Below are positions 8,225-16,048 of a DNA stretch of 64,000 bases, one piece after another. The position numbers and the translations under genes were made by a program. Below the pieces are notes generated by a model, which did no database searches, was not told the origin of the DNA, and saw only the letters and a program-made list of their open reading frames with translations. Origin of the DNA: Cytobacillus luteolus (GTDB taxonomy: Bacteria; Bacillota; Bacilli; Bacillales; Bacillaceae_L); NCBI RefSeq assembly GCF_017873715.1, contig NZ_JAGGKM010000003.1, positions 574,118 to 638,117 on the forward strand, written 5' to 3'. The stretch's first letter is position 1, and the number at the start of each line of letters is the position of its first letter.

Positions 8225-8544
8225 GATGAATGGGATTAAACTATCTATAGTTATCAATTGTTCAAAACTGTTATGTCTTGTTGAACAAACGGGGTGCGAT
8301 TGCTGAACAAGCAGCAGTCGCTTCTTTCGTTATAGAAGCAGGTTAGTTGAAAAGATAAGTGTGTGGTTCCATCCCCCTTAAAGGTAAAATTTAGGACTAA
8401 AGGGTAGTAGATAAGAAAGTTGGTTGAGTACGTCAGTTATCAGATGAGATTCTAAGAATAGCGTATGTAATGGTTCGTTTTATTCTTTTATCAAGTGAGG
8501 AGTAACTACAAAATTTAATTATTAAATAACGAAGGAGAAACAGC
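8225..8544. other. Intergenic stretch with one hairpin
   Basis: Apart from the hairpin at 8296-8321 I see no gene or motif in these 320 bases. The region before 8545 gives GAAGGAG as the ribosome site of the CPBP protease gene. Confidence 0.5.
8296..8325 (+). terminator. Hairpin of the dispersed GGGTGC family
   Basis: GCGATTGCTG pairs with CAGCAGTCGC (10 bp with one G-T pair) across a 6-nt loop, followed by a T-rich tract. It is preceded by AACGGGGT, the recurring 5' flank of this repeat family in the window. Confidence 0.65.
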
Positions 8545-9243
8545 GTGATTATACTAAACATAGTTCTATTATGTATGTTTATAATTGGAATAGATATTGT
8601 ATTAAGGAAGTTGTTTTACAGATTTAAAAAGAGAGAATCAGTCATTCAATGGTTAGTATATCTCTTCTTACTAGGACTATTGCTTGTGGGTGTATTATGG
8701 TTCGAGAGTAAGTTCATGGGCATAATTCTACCGATTAATATTAGCTTTAATTGGCTTGGTGTTTTACAAGCAATTCTTATTATCCTTTCCATTGCTGCAA
8801 TCTTATTTGCTGTTATGAGTATAGAGATATATGTTCGAAAGAAAAGAAATACGCCACTTCCTGCAATGGAGTTTTCCAAGCCAGAGGATGAGATGTTCAA
8901 AGGAAGTCAAAAATATATAGGTGCCTTTATCATTTCAGCTTGTGCAGGGATATTTGAAGAGCTAATTTTCCGCTACTATGTTTTAGGGAGACTTGAGTAT
9001 GTAACAGACTCCACCCTTTTTGCAGTAGTTGTGTCCTCCCTTTTGTTCGGTTTCATCCATATCCTTGATGGAGGGTGGAAGAGTGTCATCAGCACTGGAC
9101 TATTCGGTATATTTTTTTCAGTAGTCTATGTCCTCACAGGCAATTTGCTTGTAGTAATCATCATTCATGCTATATGGAATTTTCTTAGCTTTACTATTCC
9201 ATTTGAAAAAATGATAAATTTTATTAATAGGTTACTGAACTAA
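8545..9243 (+). CDS. CPBP family intramembrane glutamic endopeptidase (CAAX/Abi)
   Basis: This 232 aa multi-pass protein carries the three CPBP motifs: EELIFRYYVLGRLE (EExxxR, about residues 138-143), FGFIHI (FxxxH) and HAIWNF (HxxxN). These residues form the catalytic centre of the Rce1-like membrane proteases. In Bacillus such proteins may confer bacteriocin self-immunity or process prenylated or secreted peptides, but nothing nearby indicates a substrate. The start is GTG 8545 behind GAAGGAG. Confidence 0.88.
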   Translation: MIILNIVLLCMFIIGIDIVLRKLFYRFKKRESVIQWLVYLFLLGLLLVGVLWFESKFMGIILPINISFNWLGVLQAILIILSIAAILFAVMSIEIYVRKKRNTPLPAMEFSKPEDEMFKGSQKYIGAFIISACAGIFEELIFRYYVLGRLEYVTDSTLFAVVVSSLLFGFIHILDGGWKSVISTGLFGIFFSVVYVLTGNLLVVIIIHAIWNFLSFTIPFEKMINFINRLLN

Positions 9244-9316
9244 TATTGTTCGGAATTTTTTTAATATTTATTAACTCAGTTGATTTTTAACTAAAGGGTG
9301 CACTACTTTAATAGGC

Positions 9317-9352
9317 AAAATGAGAGATCGGGAGTTGCAGGTCTCATTTTTT
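9317..9352 (+). terminator. Terminator after the CPBP gene; copy of a ~60-bp repeat
   Basis: AAAATGAGA pairs with TCTCATTTT and a T-run follows. The segment from about 9296 resembles 12429-12486 (shared GGTGC, CTTTAATA, AAATGAGAGAT and a GT-C-T-ATTTTT end), so the two are copies of one element. Confidence 0.75.
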
Positions 9353-9497
9353 ATTGGAAGAAGGATATGGAGCTGGTCTTATTGAATTATAGGAGCAGGA
9401 TTGTGAAATGAATTTGTTGGTTTTATATGGTAAATATAATAGACGAAATAAGAAAGTACGTTCTATAATTGACCAAGAGTAAAAGGAGGTGGAGGAT

Positions 9498-10061
9498 GTG
9501 AGACCGAACCTAACAAAAGAAATTAGTATTAAAGATTTCGATGATTACTATTGGTTAAAGGAAGAATTACAAACGTTTTGTAGGGAAAATGGAATAAGTG
9601 CATCTGGTTCAAAAATAGAAATTTTTGATAGGATTAAAACTTATCTTCTTACAGGAAAAATTAAAAAGCCAATTAGAAAAACAAGAATAAACAAAAAGAT
9701 AGAAAATAAATCAGAATTAAGTCTTGAAACAGTTATTACTGAAAACCACCATTGTAGTCAAGAGGTAAGAGCGTTTTTTAAGACAGTCATCCCTAAATTT
9801 CATTTTTCTACTTATATCCAAAATTACTTTAAAAATAACATCGGAAAAACATATAGTGATGTTGTAGTTGCTTGGAATGAGGAAGATGAACGAAAAAAAG
9901 ACCCTACATATAAGAAGAACATCGCTCCTCAATTTGAATACAATCAATTTATTAGTGATTTTTTTGCTGATCCCAAAAATCAAGAGAAAAGTCGGAAAGA
10001 AGCGATTCAAGTCTGGAATAGAATCAAAAGACTTCCAGGAAGTAATAAGTATAACCCCTAA
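9498..10061 (+). CDS. SAP-domain protein with DUF6434-like C-terminus
   Basis: GTG 9498 (MRPNLTKE) is chosen because AAAGGAGGTGG sits 6-7 nt upstream. Residues about 20-55 (LKEELQTFCRENG, SKIEIFDRIKTYLLTG) form a SAP helix-extension-helix, a DNA-binding motif. A basic linker (KPIRKTRINKK) leads to a C-terminal domain with RAFFKTVIPKFHFSTYIQNY and GKTYSDVVVAWNEE, as in DUF6434 proteins. Binding to nucleic acid is a reasonable inference; its role is unknown. It is probably monocistronic. Confidence 0.75.
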   Translation: MRPNLTKEISIKDFDDYYWLKEELQTFCRENGISASGSKIEIFDRIKTYLLTGKIKKPIRKTRINKKIENKSELSLETVITENHHCSQEVRAFFKTVIPKFHFSTYIQNYFKNNIGKTYSDVVVAWNEEDERKKDPTYKKNIAPQFEYNQFISDFFADPKNQEKSRKEAIQVWNRIKRLPGSNKYNP

Positions 10062-10172
10062 TTAACCCTCTAAGTTAAGACATATAGATAAATCTTACAA
10101 TGTGAAAAGATAAACTTAAACTAACGGGAGCTTATATTGAAGAAGAAGTGTTAAATAAAAGGGAGGTTCAAG

Positions 10173-10511
10173 TTGAAGAGATTTGGAAGAGTGCTTCAAT
10201 GGTTAGGTGTTATTTTTATTGCTTTATTTCCGTTTTATTATTCGGATGAATCGTATACGAATTATATTCCTATTCTATTGATAAGTGGTGTGACTCTTGG
10301 TTTGTTAGGGAGTTTGTTGGTTAAAACAAGCAAGATAGGCATTATTGCTCTATGTTTAACTTTATTAGCAGTAATAACTTACTTCTATATTGAACAAAGA
10401 TTAATTTACAAGGCTTTAATTATATCAAGTCTGGTTTTAGTTGTAGTAAAACAAATTTTGATTTTCAAGGAACAACAATTACAAAAAGCGTCTAATGAGG
10501 GGAATTCATGA
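10173..10511 (+). CDS. Small four-helix membrane protein
   Basis: A 112 aa protein starting at TTG 10173 behind GGGAGG, with four hydrophobic segments and a polar C-terminal tail (KEQQLQKASNEGNS). No family is recognised. A perfect hairpin follows at 10529. Confidence 0.6.
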   Translation: MKRFGRVLQWLGVIFIALFPFYYSDESYTNYIPILLISGVTLGLLGSLLVKTSKIGIIALCLTLLAVITYFYIEQRLIYKALIISSLVLVVVKQILIFKEQQLQKASNEGNS

Positions 10512-10528
10512 AATTGCTTAACTAAGGG

Positions 10529-10560
10529 AGCCATACTTCAAGAAGGAAGTATGGCTATTA
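10529..10560 (+). terminator. Perfect 11-bp hairpin of the dispersed family
   Basis: AGCCATACTTC pairs exactly with GAAGTATGGCT around the loop AAGAAG. It is preceded by AACTAAGGG like other members. The tail (ATTAGTATT) is only moderately T-rich. Confidence 0.65.
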
Positions 10561-10650
10561 GTATTGAAGTATAGCGTAGGATAATTGAACAAAAATAATA
10601 GGATTTATGGTAATATTTAGAAAAATTTATTAGTCAAGGAGTGGAATAGT

Positions 10651-10860
10651 TTGGGGAAAGGTAACATCCTATTTTACATTTTATCTGTCGTATTTTTCTA
10701 TCTGTATTTTAAGGTTTTAGGCTTTGTTTGGAATGTGTTACCGGTAGGTGTATCAGGTATAAGTAGTCTCATTAGCTTTGTAATAATCTTTTTAGTTGTT
10801 CTTCCGTTAGCACTTGTTTCAGCACAAAAATTAACTAAGATTATTATTCCTAAAAGGTAA
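10651..10860 (+). CDS. Small two-helix membrane protein
   Basis: A 69 aa protein starting at TTG 10651 behind AAGGAG, with two or three hydrophobic stretches and the basic tail KIIIPKR. Unknown function. Confidence 0.55.
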   Translation: MGKGNILFYILSVVFFYLYFKVLGFVWNVLPVGVSGISSLISFVIIFLVVLPLALVSAQKLTKIIIPKR

Positions 10861-10915
10861 TTTAAAGATAGATTAGTATGGGAATTATTTATACTTAACT
10901 TCGGGTGTCGGGTGA

Positions 10916-10943
10916 CGAGTGTTCAAGAAGAACATTCGCTTTT
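10916..10943 (+). terminator. Hairpin terminator of the dispersed family
   Basis: CGAGTGTTC pairs with GAACATTCG (one G-T) around AAGAA and is followed by CTTTTTC. It sits between two small membrane genes. Confidence 0.65.
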
Positions 10944-11000
10944 TCACGAACGGATAGTTTAATGTAACAAAAAGAGTATATAGAAAGAGAGTGGATTTTA

Positions 11001-11192
11001 TTGAACAAGAGAAAACGTTATTGGATTTTAATTCCACCATTTCTAATTATAATGCTAACATTCTTCCTTACTTTACCGAACCCACATAAAGGACTTTCAA
11101 TAAGCGTTGCATTAATTTTTTGGATAACATTATGGATTTGGAACTATTTTGGAGATGAAAAACAGAAGAAAACTGAGCGTAATATTAACTAA
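11001..11192 (+). CDS. Small membrane protein, paralogue of the 7887 gene
   Basis: A 63 aa protein from TTG 11001 with the same basic N-terminus, two helices and NYFGDEKQ tail as the protein at 7887-8069. Differences are mostly conservative (for example LPNPHKGLS against LPNPYKGLS), so both copies look maintained. Function is unknown. Confidence 0.7.
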   Translation: MNKRKRYWILIPPFLIIMLTFFLTLPNPHKGLSISVALIFWITLWIWNYFGDEKQKKTERNIN

Positions 11193-11241
11193 TGGAGACC
11201 ATATTTGAATAGGGATTTATAAAAAAGAATGAGGTAAATAA

Positions 11242-11536
11242 ATGCTAAATGAAAAACAAAAGCAACTGTTTCACGCATTGAAATTTATTAAAGATGCACT
11301 TCGCTATTTCATTAAGCAGGTTAGAATAAGAGTTTGAAGCTGTTGACTTAAAGGAACAACAGAATGAGATTATTGAGTCTGTTCTTTATTCAGTAATGGA
11401 ATTGATTAATGGTTATCACGATAATTTAAACTTCCCAATGGACTTAATTGAAAAAGATACAGGTCGATCTATAAAAGGAAATATACGGCTTCATGATAAA
11501 TTTATGGACTATCTATACGAAGTAGAGGATAAATAA
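11242..11536 (+). pseudogene. Frameshifted gene for a soluble helical protein
   Basis: ATG 11242 reads 31 codons (MLNEKQKQLFHALKFIKDAL...) to TGA 11335. A different frame, closed by TAA just upstream at 11327, then reads EFEAVDLKEQQNEIIESVL onward to TAA 11534-11536. The two parts join into one helical protein of about 97 residues if one base is restored between about 11313 and 11335. GAGGTAA precedes the start. The family is not recognised. Confidence 0.65.
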
Positions 11537-11602
11537 TTTTTTTACTCCATTAACGGAGAGCTAATGTTGATTATAATCTGTTTCTCTAAAGGAGAATGCA
11601 AT

Positions 11603-11793
11603 ATGGATAATTGGATATTTGTTTTTATACTGAATCTAATTGGCGGATTTTTAGTTTTTGTGGGATTGAACTTAATATCAGGGCTAATTGAGGAACGGTG
11701 GACACAATTGTATTGGTAGGTGTGTTCCTATTCATCCAACTTTCATTTGTTTCAACTCTACTGTTCCAAGTGTTACATAAGTTAAAGAAGTAA
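11603..11793 (+). pseudogene. Frameshifted small two-helix membrane protein
   Basis: ATG 11603 follows AAAGGAGA and reads 38 codons to TAG 11717 (first helix FVFILNLIGGFLVFVG, then GLIEERW). The +1-shifted frame from about 11698 reads VDTIVLVGVFLFIQLSFV to LHKLKK and TAA 11791-11793, a normal second helix with a basic end. A single base change in CGGTGG near 11695-11700 would restore a protein of about 63 residues. Confidence 0.65.
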
Positions 11794-11832
11794 TAATTCT
11801 CTATGTATTCAAATCTTATTCAATTAAAGGGT

Positions 11833-11861
11833 GCTTATCTTTAAGAAGGATAAGCTCTCTT
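11833..11861 (+). terminator. Hairpin of the dispersed GGGTGC family
   Basis: GCTTATCTTT pairs with AAGGATAAGC (one mismatch or wobble) around AAG, after ATTAAAGGGT and before a CTCTCTTTA tract. Confidence 0.55.
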
Positions 11862-11970
11862 TATATGGAATAAGTAATACAAAGTTAACGTGCAGAATAA
11901 TGGAAGAAGAATGGCTAAATAAAGCTTGAAAAAGTGGTAGCAATAAATAATTGTAAATTTGGAGGCGACA

Positions 11971-12405
11971 ATGAATAAAAGGTTTTTGTTTTTATCATTG
12001 ATGTTTTTATTATTAGTAATTTTTGTCTCTGGTTGTAACTTGAAAAATAAAGAAATTATAGCCAAAGGAAAAAGTGAAAATTGGGAGATTCGAATTACTT
12101 TTACAATGGAAGGGAATTTGCTTAACGATAAAGGGAATATAATCTATCTAAAAAATAATCCACCCAAAAAGATAGAATGGGAAACAATTCATCCGAATAG
12201 CTTTCCCATTGGTTCAGCAGGGACAATAGAAGTTTATGAGGAAAATATTATAGAACATAGGATTGGCGGTGGTGGCGGTAGCCTAAACGAAAGAGATAAT
12301 TATGAAAACCTAAAAGAAAGAATTGATGAAATGTCTGTTTTCATTCAATGGGAAATAGGTGGAGAAGTTTTTAACGAAACTGTTGATCTTAATGTTAACG
12401 AATAA
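11971..12405 (+). CDS. Lipoprotein, unknown function
   Basis: ATG 11971 (MNKRFLFL) is chosen since GGAGG lies 8 nt upstream. The signal peptide ends at lipobox VSGC. The mature domain of about 120 residues contains strand-rich segments and a run of five Gly (GGGGGSLNER). It is similar in style to Bacillus lipoproteins of unknown role. The 60-bp terminator repeat follows it. Confidence 0.7.
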   Translation: MNKRFLFLSLMFLLLVIFVSGCNLKNKEIIAKGKSENWEIRITFTMEGNLLNDKGNIIYLKNNPPKKIEWETIHPNSFPIGSAGTIEVYEENIIEHRIGGGGGSLNERDNYENLKERIDEMSVFIQWEIGGEVFNETVDLNVNE

Positions 12406-12428
12406 AAAGTAGATACTTATTCAACAAA

Positions 12429-12486
12429 CCGGTGCGCTTCTTTAATAAGCGAAATGAGAGATTAGCAGCTGCGGGTCTTATTTTTG
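12429..12486 (+). repeat. Terminator-containing repeat, copy of 9296-9352
   Basis: This segment shares GGTGC, CTTTAATA, AAATGAGAGAT and the terminal T-run with 9296-9352, and it also lies directly after a gene. Its own stem (AAATGAGA against TCTTATTT) is less perfect than the first copy. Confidence 0.6.
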
Positions 12487-12559
12487 TTATTTTAAGAAGG
12501 AGAAGAATCTGTTTCTATTGAAGTATAAAGCAGGTTCTTTAATAAGATTTATATGAATA

Positions 12560-12970
12560 ATGAGGGCTAAGGTAATGCGAGATAGAGGTTCGGTAGTAAT
12601 AGTAGATAATGAAAAGGTTGGACTAATTCAAAGAATTAGAGATGGATCTATTTATTTTGTTTTTCCTGGTGGAGGAATAGAGAGTGGTGAAACACCAGAA
12701 GAATGTGCAAAAAGAGAAGCCTTTGAAGAATTAGGAGTAGTAGTAAAGATTAATGAGTGTATAGCAAAAGTTGAATTTAATGGAACTCAATACTTTTTCT
12801 TATCGGAAATTGTAAATGGAACATTCGGAACTGGACAAGGTGAAGAGTATATAGACGAAAAGGGAGATCGAGGAACTTATGTGCCAGTGTGGGTAGATAT
12901 AGAAAAGTTATCGTCTATTGATGTTAAACCGAAAGAAGTTGCTTTAAAAATCCAATCCTTATTCAATTAA
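12560..12970 (+). CDS. Nudix hydrolase
   Basis: This protein of up to 136 aa has a full Nudix box, starting GGGIESGETPEECAKREAFE and ending ELG, which matches Gx5Ex7REUxEExGU with the metal-binding Glu residues intact. The family hydrolyses nucleoside diphosphates linked to another moiety; the substrate is unknown. ATG 12575 with GAGGG upstream is an alternative start. A damaged paralogue lies at 16733-17093. Confidence 0.88.
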   Translation: MRAKVMRDRGSVVIVDNEKVGLIQRIRDGSIYFVFPGGGIESGETPEECAKREAFEELGVVVKINECIAKVEFNGTQYFFLSEIVNGTFGTGQGEEYIDEKGDRGTYVPVWVDIEKLSSIDVKPKEVALKIQSLFN

Positions 12971-13025
12971 AGGGGTGCGATTATTTTATAAGGTATGCCG
13001 AAACACTTTCAAACACTTTATTAAT

Positions 13026-13062
13026 AAAAAGCGCATAAGGATTTCTCTCTATACGCCTTTTA
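13026..13062 (-). terminator. Probable terminator of the minus-strand gene at 13068
   Basis: On the minus strand AAAGGCGTAT pairs imperfectly with ATGCGCTTT and a T-run follows. It lies just beyond the stop codon of the minus-strand gene. Confidence 0.5.
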
Positions 13063-13067
13063 TCTAT

Positions 13068-13304
13068 TTATTCTCTCTTCGTTCTTTTATAAAAATAATA
13101 AGATAACGAAAATGCAATCAAAGGAAGTACGAATAATAGTTTTACCAATCCGTCTGCGGTGCTAAAGATCATGGCTGGTACCAAAATGATGATACCGCTA
13201 AGCAACAAAATTTTCCAATTACTTTTAATAAGACCCCATGTAAACAGTAAGCAATAGGCGACAATAAGAAGCCACAACAAGACACCAACTAAGAAGAAAT
13301 CCAC
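13068..13304 (-). CDS. Small three-helix membrane protein
   Basis: A 78 aa minus-strand protein starting at GTG 13304 behind GAGGTGA. Three hydrophobic helices are followed by the basic tail YKRTKRE. It sits alone and reversed among plus-strand genes. No family is recognised. Confidence 0.6.
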   Translation of the reverse strand: MDFFLVGVLLWLLIVAYCLLFTWGLIKSNWKILLLSGIIILVPAMIFSTADGLVKLLFVLPLIAFSLSYYFYKRTKRE

Positions 13305-13374
13305 CTTTTTTCACCTCGTTTACCATTATAAGTTAATTGAACCTTCTAATTATTTGTCGGGAGAGTTAACTGAT

Positions 13375-13593
13375 TTGTTTCACCTGCTCGTAATACAAAC
13401 TTCGACATTTATGGCGGTCACACAGGCGTTTTGGTTGTTGAAAATTTATGGACTTTTCTCTAACACCTTTGTGATGATAATACCTCCACTTTTGAGCCAA
13501 ATTATCTTTGTGGTATTTTGGTTTTGGGTCGGAATAAGATTTTCCAATTTAGGTGGAAACAATATTAAGAGTTTTATTATTGGAAATAGTTGA
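13375..13593 (+). CDS. Small membrane protein
   Basis: TTG 13375 (MFHLLVIQTS) has GGGAGAG about 8 nt upstream; the frame is open back to 13354. The product of about 72 aa contains two hydrophobic segments. It diverges from the minus-strand gene at 13304. Confidence in the start is low. Confidence 0.45.
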   Translation: MFHLLVIQTSTFMAVTQAFWLLKIYGLFSNTFVMIIPPLLSQIIFVVFWFWVGIRFSNLGGNNIKSFIIGNS

Positions 13594-13816
13594 ATCATTG
13601 TGTAAAGATGTATTTAAATAAATGGGAGTGTTTCTGGAACAAGCAGAAACGTATATTTCACTATTGGGCAGGAATGTGTAATAAGAAAGTCGTCATTCTT
13701 TAATGCATAGTAGACTTATACTGGGTGAACAATGATTGGCATAGTCATCTGTTATTTTTTGATATTTTGAAGTTATTACACTTAAACTAATTAACGCATC
13801 CTAAAATAAAAAAAAT

Positions 13817-13851
13817 AATTCCCCTTTTATATGATTACGAAGAGGGGAATT
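13817..13851 (-). terminator. Terminator of the PadR / FtsW-like operon
   Basis: AATTCCCCT and AGGGGAATT form a 9-bp perfect stem. On the minus strand it is followed by a long T-rich tract, placed just after the stop codon of the FtsW-like gene. Confidence 0.8.
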
Positions 13852-13873
13852 AAGGGAATATCACTATAATAGT

Positions 13874-15142
13874 TTAGGTATTATTCTTTACGTCCAACCA
13901 GAGTATATCAGCTGCTTTTCGTCTTCTGAATATGCTTAAAATCAGACCTACTGCAATCATCTCCAACAATATATGTGAGCCTCCAAAGCTCATGAATGGC
14001 ATGGCTACACCAGGTAAAGGGGATAAGCCCAGGTTTGTCAGGATGCTTAGTATAATTTGGCTTGCAAAGGTTACTGCCAACCCTATAACCAGCATTTTAC
14101 CATAATTGAAATTTACGCTTTTCGCAGCACTCAATATTCTCCAAATAAAAAACACAATCAATACGAAAGCAATAATCGCGGATAACCAGCCAAAGGAATA
14201 GACTATGTACGTGAATATAAAATCTGTATGTACTTCAGAAATTAAATTGGGGGTTAGATTAAGACTATTTCCAATAAAATCAGATGCGCCTAAATTTTTT
14301 ATAACCTTGGTATCGATCGATGTATAATTTTGAGATAGAACCAACAGGTTGAAGATTTGCCATATAGAGGCAGCTGCTGCGAATCCTATTGCTTGTTTAA
14401 GACTGGCTCTAGATCCAAACATAATGGCTGTGCAGCCAATAATACAAATGATAGAAGTTGCTATGGCACTTGTTGTTAATAACAATAAGATAGGGAATGC
14501 CAGAATACCTACTCCAAGCCAAGATTTTCGAGAATCATTCCAATTCCAAGAATGAAAGATTCCAGCAAAGGACATAACCAGGAGAAAAGGAGTAATCTCG
14601 GTAAAATTAATATTGGCAAAACCTAAGATTAAAAAAGGAACACCATCGACTCTAACGCCAAAAAGAACAGTTATTAATAGAATTAGGACCGTTCCCGCAT
14701 ATAGATGTTTGGAGAACTTTAATAACTTTCTATAATCAAACATAGACAAGCTTAGCATCAGCAGAATTCCTAACAAGTAGAAGATAAGACTTTTATTAAA
14801 TACTTTCATATCCTGAATCTCTGTAAAAGTAGAATGAAATTGTAAATAATACATTGCTAGTAATCCAAACAGTGAAGCTATCATTACTGGAAGTATGGTT
14901 TTGATATCCATTGGGGCTTTATGGGTCTCGTTAAGCTGTTTTCCAAGCAACTTTACATCTCCCATACGAGCCAATGCTTGATCGATTGCCTTTTCTTCTG
15001 AGAGTCCAGCAAGCAAGGCTTCCTCCTTAAGTGTCTGAAGATGATCACTTATTTCAAGTTTTATACTAGCGTGTACATCTTTATTTCTTATTTGTTTACA
15101 CAATTCTTTAATATATACTTCAAACTCGTTTTCTAATCCCAT
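13874..15142 (-). CDS. FtsW/RodA/SpoVE-family protein with N-terminal HAAS-type domain
   Basis: This 422 aa protein begins with about 70 soluble residues (MGLENEFEVYIKELCKQIRN, LEISDHLQTLKEEAL, AIDQALARMGDVKLLGKQL) that match the helical HAAS / permease-prefix domains encoded beside PadR regulators. About ten transmembrane helices follow. The C-terminus contains SPLPGVAMPFMSFGGSHILLEM, the conserved SEDS signature (PGVAMPFMSxGGS). SEDS proteins polymerise glycan from lipid II; whether this divergent form does so is unknown. Its start overlaps the end of padR by 10 bases, so the two are one operon. Confidence 0.85.
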   Translation of the reverse strand: MGLENEFEVYIKELCKQIRNKDVHASIKLEISDHLQTLKEEALLAGLSEEKAIDQALARMGDVKLLGKQLNETHKAPMDIKTILPVMIASLFGLLAMYYLQFHSTFTEIQDMKVFNKSLIFYLLGILLMLSLSMFDYRKLLKFSKHLYAGTVLILLITVLFGVRVDGVPFLILGFANINFTEITPFLLVMSFAGIFHSWNWNDSRKSWLGVGILAFPILLLLTTSAIATSIICIIGCTAIMFGSRASLKQAIGFAAAASIWQIFNLLVLSQNYTSIDTKVIKNLGASDFIGNSLNLTPNLISEVHTDFIFTYIVYSFGWLSAIIAFVLIVFFIWRILSAAKSVNFNYGKMLVIGLAVTFASQIILSILTNLGLSPLPGVAMPFMSFGGSHILLEMIAVGLILSIFRRRKAADILWLDVKNNT

Positions 15143-15477
15143 ACGATTTTCTCTCCTTTCAACACTTCGTCCACTGCAGTCTTAAAGATTGACCATTCTT
15201 CTTTTTTTTCCTTTATAAATTCCTTACCTTTTCCATTGATTTTATAATATTTTCTCTTTCTCTTCCCGTGGCCTTCTTCCCAATAAGAAATAATCAGTCC
15301 TTTATCTTCAAGGGTGTGCAGGATGGGATAAATCGTTCCTTCTTTAAAACTAAAAATCCCCTCAGACTTCATTTCCAACTCTTTAATAATTTCATAGCCA
15401 TACATTGGTTTTGAATTAAGTAGGCTTAAAATAAGAGTAGTGGTACTACCTTTTAGCAACTCTTTACTAATCTTCAT
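15133..15477 (-). CDS. PadR family transcriptional regulator
   Basis: The start is placed at ATG 15477 (MKISKELLKG) behind GGGAGAC. The 114 aa protein has the PadR winged helix (LILSLLNSKPMYGYEIIKEL, GTIYPILHTLEDKGLIISYW, RKRKYYKINGKGKEF). PadR proteins repress their own operon and here are paired with a HAAS-domain membrane protein, a known sensor/regulator arrangement. An ATATGT-N6-ACATAT palindrome lies 50 bp upstream of the start and is a good autoregulatory operator candidate. Confidence 0.9.
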   Translation of the reverse strand: MKISKELLKGSTTTLILSLLNSKPMYGYEIIKELEMKSEGIFSFKEGTIYPILHTLEDKGLIISYWEEGHGKRKRKYYKINGKGKEFIKEKKEEWSIFKTAVDEVLKGEKIVWD

Positions 15478-15526
15478 AACAGTCTCCCTCCAATACATAT
15501 TATTCATATGCATAGTAATCATAGGT

Positions 15527-15544
15527 ATATGTTATATTACATAT
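15527..15544. promoter_or_regulatory. Candidate PadR operator
   Basis: Perfect palindrome ATATGT-TATATT-ACATAT in front of padR. Its ATGT...ACAT arms match the half-sites typical of PadR-family operators. A second ATAT/CATATG-rich stretch lies at about 15494-15510. Function is inferred from position and symmetry. Confidence 0.55.
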
Positions 15545-15640
15545 TTATGTGTGTCAATTCTTTTAATACAGCTTTTTGATTCTAACAAGGGTAATTTAGT
15601 AGAATCTACTCTAATCACAAGGAAATTAACTCAAAGGGGG

Positions 15641-15669
15641 GCATTTCTTCAAGAAGAAGTGCTCTTTTT
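15641..15669 (+). terminator. Hairpin terminator of the dispersed family
   Basis: GCATTTCTT pairs with AAGAAGTGC (one G-T) and is followed by TCTTTTTG; AACTCAAAGGGG precedes it. Confidence 0.6.
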
Positions 15670-15765
15670 GTGGAAGTTATTGTACTAATGAGCAAGTTTG
15701 TTCAATAGGTTATTGTGTTTGATGGTAAAATAATGGTAACGATGATTTGTTAACGGGGGAAGATT

Positions 15766-15921
15766 ATGAATAAGGTATTTGGTATTTTTAAGAATATGTT
15801 CCTAGATTTATTCTCTATGGTTAGAGGTTTTATCTATGGATTTGTAATGGTGGGATTATTTATAGTAATTTGTGGTGCTTTGATATACGGCTTTTTATTT
15901 CTTAAAAATCTCATATTTTAA
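15766..15921 (+). CDS. 51 aa membrane peptide
   Basis: ATG 15766 lies behind GGGGGA. The 51 residues start MNKVFGIFKNMFLDLFSMVR and contain one long transmembrane helix (about residues 22-45). It is in a real gap, has a strong ribosome site and ends just before another family hairpin. Confidence 0.55.
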   Translation: MNKVFGIFKNMFLDLFSMVRGFIYGFVMVGLFIVICGALIYGFLFLKNLIF

Positions 15922-15964
15922 TTAATATAACTTCAAATTCAAACATTTACTACTCAACGAAAGG

Positions 15965-15989
15965 GCGAGTGTTCAATCAGAACAATTGC
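15965..15989 (+). terminator. Degenerate hairpin of the dispersed family
   Basis: GCGAGTGTTC faces GAACAATTGC (about 8 of 10 pairs) after AACGAAAGG. The T-run is poor, so termination may be weak. Confidence 0.4.
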
Positions 15990-16048
15990 CTATTGTGCAA
16001 ACGAGTTAGTGGAACATAAGTTGTTGTATTTTTAGGGGGAGCATATGC

